From Panax quinquefolius (taxonomy: Eukaryota > Streptophyta > Magnoliopsida > Apiales > Araliaceae), in NCBI GenBank assembly GCA_020205615.1, contig CM035171.1, positions 8,678,160 to 8,742,159 of the forward strand: 64,000 bases of DNA, given 5' to 3'. The notes below the pieces were generated by a model. It was given only the letters and a program-made list of their open reading frames with translations, ran no database searches and was not told the origin of the DNA. The position numbers were made by a program, and so were the translations under genes. Of the stretch, positions 57,443 through 64,000 are shown piece after piece (the first letter of the stretch is position 1; each line of letters opens with the position of its first letter).

Positions 57443-58401
57443 ATTGATCAAAAGAAAAAGACTCAATACCTAAAAACACCTAAAATTCGAGGGTCAATCT
57501 TGCATTTTACTCGATTGTGGACGGTAACCATGTCATGTCTGTCATATTAGGAGTATAAGCTTGAAGTTTATTGGCACGTGTAACGGTTATGCTACCACGT
57601 GACCCGTCTGGGTTTTGTTATCCACGTGGTGTGTGGATCGGGTAGTCTCCTAAATCATCTTTCTTGACCTGTGGAGCTTAATTTCTTGAACAAATTTTGG
57701 TTTGGGAAACCCCAAATTAGAATATAGAATTACACACAGAATACTCTAAAATAGAAATAGGAAACCGATATTTTTATATTGTTTTTTAATATCTCTACGC
57801 GTAGACTCGCGTAAAGTCTACGTATTATTGAATTTTTATTAATTAGTATGCGGACATTATATGTTAAAATATTAAAAGTAATATGAAAATATCAATTTTC
57901 ATATAAATACTCTATTAGTTCTACAAAAGAAAATAAGATCGAAAAAATAAAATAAATTTATTTTATAAAAACTATCTAAAATATACACGACATTCTCATT
58001 TAATTTTTTATTTTCTTTGTGCATAATAATAACACGGTCTTATTACATTTTCTCATCATTAATGCTAAATTAAAAACTCAACAAATTTAAGGTATATTTA
58101 TTTATTACCATTATAAGTTGTGCAATCAAACAAACTTATATATCTAAAACAATGAGAGTGATCCAAGATTAAACATAATTACAAAAAATGTAATACAAAT
58201 TTATTTTTACCGATTTTACATATCTTTATGATGTTAGTGTTTTTCAGGAAAAATAATAATTGGGATTTGGGAAAAAAATATCAGGAGGGTAGAAGAACGG
58301 TGGTATTACTATTAACTATTCCTCGTTCCATAATAAATATCTTATTTTTTTAAGATGTTTTAAAATTAATGTGGTATTTTAATATTAGTAACTATATTTA
58401 T
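57443..58401. other. AT-rich intergenic, nothing coding
   Basis: No gene recognised. CACGTG cores occur near 57575-57635. A small inverted repeat (GTAGACT / AGTCTAC) lies at about 57797-57822. TCCTCGTTCCATAATAAATATCTTATTT near 58320-58347 is like one end of a further Stowaway/mariner MITE. Confidence 0.5.
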
Positions 58402-58667
58402 TACTCTTTCCGATTCCAAATTAATTGCTTTCAATTTTAATATTTTTAAGTCAAATTGACTATTTTTAAAATTAATAATTAAGCATATATAAATATATTT
58501 CTGAAATTATAAAATTGGGATTAGTAATAAATTGTATATACTTTCTTTTTTGGTTATAATCTCTTCACCTATATTTTAGCAAAAATAGTAAAAGATTAGT
58601 TTTAAAAATGGTCAATTTGACTTTAAAAACAAAACCTGAAAGAATTAATTTGAGACTAAGAAGAATA
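58402..58667. mobile_element. Stowaway-like MITE
   Basis: Inverted ends of about 60 bases: ACTCTTTCCGATTCCAAATT at the left pairs with the complement of the right end (AATTTGAGACTAAGAAGAAT), continuing inward through AAGTCAAATTGAC[T/C]ATTTT. TA lies at both ends. The CTCTTTCCGATTCC motif matches the CTCCCTCCGTCCC type of plant Tc1/mariner MITEs. Non-coding. Confidence 0.7.
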
Positions 58668-58724
58668 TATTCTTCATCTTATATTCTCATAATCTATTTA
58701 ATATGCTTATTTGGAATGTGAGAG

Positions 58725-58726
58725 TT

Positions 58727-58765
<39 letters not shown>

Positions 58766-58845
58766 ATTAAATGACATAGAAAAGAGTAATTATTAGGGTC
58801 ATAAAAAAATAATTATTGAGTCATAAAAAGTAAAAAATATTTTAA
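58725..58845. repeat. (AT)n microsatellite plus segment shared with 33949-34030
   Basis: An AT run (58731-58761), then GAGAATTAAATGACATAGAA and AGTAATTATTAGGGTCAT, matches 33949-34030. It lies 40 bases before B3, as the other copy lies shortly before A3. Confidence 0.75.
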
Positions 58846-58886
58846 TTAATAAGTAATCAAAAAGAGTAATTTAGGTTAAAAAAATT

Positions 58887-61293
58887 TGTAACGCCTAAAA
58901 TTAGGTATATCGCCACCCATCTTGGGTCGCCACTTACATGGTACATAAATTCAAATACGACTTACTAATATAATAACATGCAGACAATACGACATAAATC
59001 GTGAAAGTTTGAATACAAATATTGTCTCTACTAGATATTATACAAACTCAAAAGGAGTCCTCATTACAACTATTATCACACTATTTCATGTAATAGTGAG
59101 GACTACTAATGCTATCCTCCGGACCATTACTTGCTCCCCGACACTGTCTCCAAATTATGTTCTCATTTCCTCAAGAGAACGGTGAAAAGAAAGGGTGAGC
59201 TCAACTAGCCCAAAAGAAGAAATATTATGACTAAGATAATGCGAATAAATTATCATTAGCCTTCAACAAAGTTAAACCGATAAAATACAATAGACAACCA
59301 GGTTTAATCTGCAGTGAATAAGCGAATCCATTAAAAGAGTCAAGTAGAGAATAAAGTCTACTATCTTTTTAGGTTTTAAAAGGTTTTCATCAATTTTTAT
59401 CACGAGACTCACCAATAAATAAACCACCACATCTAATCATCCCCCGTACTACTTGGCCAAGGATTTTCATCAAATTATCAATGGTCACGACTATACCGAA
59501 TCACCCCTAGTCATAATCATACCAAAAACTATCCATCATCGCATTACGTGCCATCGAGGACTTTTGTCACATCATTTATATCAAGTCACGATTATACCGA
59601 ATGATCCCCATTCATAATCATACTAAGTTCATCTATCTTATTATAAGCCAAAAGATAACATAATATAATACGAGGATGATGACAATGATGACATAATAAT
59701 TCAATAAAACAAGTTCAAGAATTATTTAATCCATGAATTATTAACGCCCAAATTGTCAACACGACATCGTTTTTAGAGTAAAATTCAAGAATGATCGTAA
59801 GAATATTTCCATGAAAAGATATCGGATGAAACGCAAATATCGAAGGATATTCTACTAATTTCATGGAGTATAGAAGTCAAAGTTTTAACCAACCGGGTAT
59901 AATAAAGAATGGAATAACAAAAGAAATCACCATGCATGCGGATTGCAGATGATGTTATTCCAATGTAATAATAATAACGGAACGTGTCGTGAAATTCACA
60001 ATCGGCAGTGATGTTCCAATGTAATAATAAAGATGGAACCGGATCCTGTAAAACACACGATAGGATATTCCAACAGAATGATAAAGATTTTAACCAGTCC
60101 TGTAAAACACATGAGCATGATGTTCCAACAGAATAATAAAAAGCGGAACCAGTCCTGTAAAACACATGCATGTGATGTTCCAACGTAATAATGAAGAATG
60201 TCACCAAGTATAGGTAAACCACATACACAAAGTTATTCCAATGTAATAATAAGCAATGGAATAACATAAGGATTTCACCAAGTATAGGGTATCTGGCAGA
60301 TCACAAAAGTTATGTATAGGTATGCCACTTTTACAAAGTTATTCCAATGTAATAATAATGAATGGAATAATGTAAGTTCTCTTCAAGAAGAAAGAATAAC
60401 ACCCCTCACCGTAAAAGAAACTGAATATGAAGTAAAAGTAGCGGAATACTCTTCTTCTTTCTATAATTTTCTCTCTATAGCTTCTCTCTATAATTTCTCT
60501 CTGTAGTTTCAATGAATTAATTGAAGAAAATAATGAAGGAATGAGCTTCTATTTATAGGAAAATGGAATGCATAAGAATTAATCCATGAACTATCCAGAT
60601 TGATTTACTTTAATCTGACGGTCCATATTTAAAGAAAAATCTTTTAAATAAAATATAATATATTCTATTTATATAAAAACATTTTACTATGCAAACACTA
60701 TGCAATACTATGCAAAACACTACGCAAAACACTACGCAACACTATGCATAATAAAATATAATATATTCTATTTATGTAATAACTTTAATAAAGTATTCTA
60801 TTTTATATAAAGATGTTTTACGCTTTTATTACGTTAATAATACGAATAAAACAAAACGTCATTATCGCTATAATAATTCATATTATTAATCGACAATAAT
60901 GGAATCAAACTGAGTGACTTCACATAAGCATCAATAATCAATACCGGCTATTATGCTTATCTACAACCACACGTACATCGTACTTTTACTACCGAGTAGT
61001 TCAACAAAGAACTACGGTAAAAACTTCCGCCGTTATTTCAATAAAATATTTTTGTCGCTTTCTCAATTCGATAATAATTACATTGTGTGGTCCACCAATG
61101 ATTTGGTAGTTGTACGAATATTCCCTCGCTAAACCGAATATTCCCGACCAATCGAATATAATATAACCACTTGCATACTTTGCAAAATTTATAAATACTA
61201 CCCACAACTATAATATTATCTCAAATTCACACCATAATATTAAAAATTATTTCACCAAATTTAAATCTTTATTAATAAAATTGGGGTCTCACA
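58887..61293 (-). repeat. B3 3' LTR
   Basis: TGTAACGCC to GGGTCTCACA, 2407 bases, an uninterrupted B LTR. The ~70-base array lies at about 59950-60190 and the ACTATGCAA/ACTACGCAA tandem at about 60690-60740. Confidence 0.9.
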
Positions 61294-61294
61294 A

Positions 61295-61309
61295 TCTCCC
61301 TCCTTATGG
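61295..61309 (-). promoter_or_regulatory. B3 polypurine tract
   Basis: TCTCCCTCCTTATGG, identical to the B2 tract at 20075. Confidence 0.8.
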
Positions 61310-61379
61310 AATTTCGCCCTCGAAATTAGGTGCACGACTGGTATGATAAAGAGATGAGGATACCTTGAATACCTTTTAT

Positions 61380-62120
61380 CGTTGAAAACATTAAATTCAT
61401 TTTTTGCAATCCCACCAAAGATATTCATTAACAATTCATCTTTGCACTACAGCCCAAAGATATACAACCTCAAAACCAATAATGCTTTGAAACTCGACTT
61501 AATAGTATCACGACCACGAATTATCCATGCACCAATCGGCCAAGGATATTCGTGTTTTCAATTACTGATTATGATTATACCGAACAATCCTCGGTCATAA
61601 TCATACCAAGTCCATCTATGCACGTAAGCCATGTAGATGACTTTGAACGCTTCCATGAATTAATATTTCCTCACGAGACTCACCAATAATTAATCCACAT
61701 CATCGAATCATCCCCGCACTACGTGCCAAGGATATTCATTAAGATCACGACCACAAATTATCCATGCACTACTACCAAAGATAATTGTGTTTTCAGAGCC
61801 AATTACTATTATGATTATACTTAGAAACAATCCCTCGTCATAATCATACCAAGTCCATCTATGCACGTAGTTTCACGTATGACTTTGAACGCATCCATGA
61901 ATTAATATTTCATTCATTGAGACTCCAATAATTAATCCACATCATCGAATCATCCCCGCACTACGTGCCAAGGATATTCATTAAGATCACGACCACAAAT
62001 TATCCATGCACTACGCTACCAAAGATAATTGTGTTTTCATTTACGGCATGATTATACCAAACAATCCCCGGTCATAATCATACCAAGTCCATCTATCGCA
62101 CTACAGTGCCACGTATGACT
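61380..62120 (-). repeat. B3 hairpin array, ~240-base higher-order units
   Basis: Units repeat with period about 240 (GACTTTGAACGC at 61640 and about 61880). Stems include CACGAATTATCC/GGATATTCGTG (near 61514-61556) and AAGTC.ATCTA/TAGATGACTT (61608-61643). Confidence 0.82.
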
Positions 62121-63300
62121 TTCAACATAATATAAGCGTGAGGATAATGATATAAAGAATCAATCAAATGAGATAAAGAATAAATATTAAACATTTATAA
62201 TATAATTTATCCAGATTCAAGAATATCCCCATGTTATCAATCACTTAATAATCTCATAATCTAATATCATTAATATTATAACAATATTTTAATCACTTCT
62301 TAAATTTATAAATAATTTATCTTAATTGTTTACACTTTACCATATAATGCATTTAATCATTCAAAATGTCATACTCATAAGATATCATCACCAATTATCA
62401 AATCTCTCAAAAAATATGCATATACTCTATATAGATTCTCTAGCCATAAAATCATATTTTCAACTTTGTTACTTCACATAACATATTTAACTCATATGTT
62501 CAGAATTAAACTATTTTCATGAAAATATCAAATCAGTCCCAAAAATATTTCTTTTCTGGAATTTAGCATAATATAGTCCCATGATGAAAATATATTTTTC
62601 TCGAATTTTTAAAATTCACTTACTATTTTTCAAAAATCAATTTCTAATTAATTCCTTAAGAAATTAGCTACCTCAAGTTTAACTCCAAAATTCCCAAATC
62701 TTGGCAGGACCTTACACATGTTAACGTGAGCTTCCAGTTTAAATTTCATGGTCATCGGAGTTATAGAACTCCTAAGTTATAGCGTTTTTTTAAAACCTAA
62801 ATATTGAAATAGTCATAACTTGCTCATTTTAAGTCGAATGAGCTCATTTTTGGACAGGAGGTACTTTATACCATATACTTTCATGTCCCAAAAGGCCAGA
62901 ATTTTTCTCATAATTTAAGTGGCCGAAACAGCCTCTCTAAAATCATGGCGAAAGCTTTTTCGGTTTTGCAGCTTTGCACTCCTTTGCTAAAATCAGTCCA
63001 CACAAAAATCTACAACACCTTTTCCAGTAATTCCACTTGGATTAGTTAGGTAACTCATAGATCTAACTCTAGGACTTGACCACATTCAAAATTCAAAATA
63101 TAATAGGAGATATGGTCAATTTAATTTCATGTTACGCTTTTCACTAAAATCGATTTTCAACTCTTTGTGATTTCTAAGAAACTTTCATGTTTTTACGTAC
63201 TAACCAACATAACTCATCATAAAACTTACTAATACTTCATATACCCATGATTTTCATTATTCCAATGCTTTTATTATGACTTTCATCATAAACCACGTAA
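62121..63300 (-). other. B3 conserved non-coding spacer
   Basis: Near-identical to 20936-22150 and, inverted, to 47761-48945. No ORF of note. Confidence 0.75.
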
Positions 63301-64000
63301 AGCTGCTTATTTAGTTGAAGAAATATTTGAGGGTTTAAGAAATGGGTTTTTTTCTTTGGGTCAATACAAAATTCGATTTCACGCTCTAGGGTAGGCTAGA
63401 AATCTTCAAGAATACGTCAAGAAATTTATTAATGATAGAAATATCATTCAAAATCACACTTTTATCCAAGACTTGGATAAGACGTCATATTGATACCAAC
63501 TGCGACTTCTATCCCTAACCTAGATAAAGACCTCCTCAACAATGATACCTATAAACTTGCCATCTTCATTCGCCTACGTAAAGTCCGGCTTTGCATTCCA
63601 CACAAGGAAGTCAACAACGAAAGGTTCGGAGCTCTTTTCTTATGGCTTGATATAACAAAGATGATTAACTTTAGGTTTGGTTACTTTGAATTAGATAACA
63701 GGTCAAGGTTATGAATATAAAAGCTAACAACCTTACGAAAAGCATGATGATTAGCTAACCAATTGATTCCTAAAATCACATCAAAGGCAAGTATTTTCAA
63801 AAGATAAGATCGACAGTAAACGTGAAAATGTTTATTTGAATCAACAAGATTTAAAAATAAGTATGCAGAACGAAGGCTCCTACTAACGAAGTTTCAACCA
63901 ATAAGTCAAAGTTTAACTTCTTGAGTCAAATTTAAACGTTGAACACAACTAGGTGAAATAAAAGAGTGGGTAAAACTTGTATTGAATAAAGTATAGATTT
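63301..64000 (-). pseudogene. B3 RT start, connector module and protease, cut by window end
   Basis: The complement shows the RT-start remnant (63320-63400), the connector module (about 63480-63620), and protease from about 63700 with ESFVTS and LTQEVKL-like residues. The active-site region at 63965-63990 does not read DTG. Confidence 0.65.

Larger units (their letters stand above)
58887..64000 (-). mobile_element. B3: non-autonomous gag-only LTR element, 5' part outside window
   Basis: 3' LTR (58887-61293), polypurine tract, hairpin array, spacer, RT-start and protease remnants in the same order as B2. The window ends in protease, so gag, primer site and 5' LTR lie to the right. It is probably intact in structure. 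Confidence 0.85.

Overview
This window is nuclear DNA of a flowering plant, probably a eudicot. It is AT-rich, holds one intronless plant ARM-repeat gene, and has plant-type LTR retrotransposons with an initiator-methionine tRNA primer site, an hAT MITE and a Stowaway-like MITE. About 80 percent of it is nested Ty3/gypsy sequence. No CRISPR array, rRNA or convincing tRNA gene was seen.

Two LTR families explain almost all the repeats. Family A (LTR about 2.6-2.8 kb, starting TGTAAGACC-like) carries gag, protease, RT, RNase H, integrase and a C-terminal chromodomain-like tail. It looks like a Del/Tekay-type chromovirus. Family B (LTR about 2.4 kb, starting TGTGAGACC) keeps gag, protease and the very start of RT. 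The rest of pol is replaced by a conserved non-coding spacer of about 1.2 kb and an array of hairpin-forming repeats, so B is a gag-only, non-autonomous (TR-GAG-like) partner. A and B share the primer site, the polypurine tract and the LTR 3' region. Nearly all element ORFs are broken.

Layout. 1-7717: an A element (minus) inserted in a B LTR, which lies in another A LTR. 7718-8028 and 25835-26218: two halves of one PF04195-like (putative gypsy-type transposon) coding sequence. It is split by B2 (8034-25829, minus; TSD CATCC). The 3' LTR of B2 is itself split by a tandem A array (8999-18566). 26219-34102: the low-copy island, with an hAT MITE (TSD CTATTTGG), microsatellites, the ARM-repeat gene (30869-32563, minus) and a Pro/Ser-rich C-terminal fragment. 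34103-56487: a long A element (plus). Its integrase is split by a B LTR (minus), which is split by complete B1 (40532-52453, plus; TSD CAAAC), whose protease region is split by a solo A LTR (44596-47288, minus). 56488-58886: a second low-copy segment that partly duplicates 33.8-34.1 kb. 58887-64000: B3 (minus), running off the window.

Three points stand out. First, tandem arrays in both families form hairpins with a recurring loop (TGCACTAC..GCC) and stems that differ or covary. Second, single-base damage recurs at the same CAG/CTG sites in independent copies, for example all five primer sites and all six protease active sites. Together with a -1/+1 homopolymer pair in the ARM gene, this suggests long-read consensus errors, perhaps linked to methylation. 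Third, the nesting has at least four layers and can be ordered in time.
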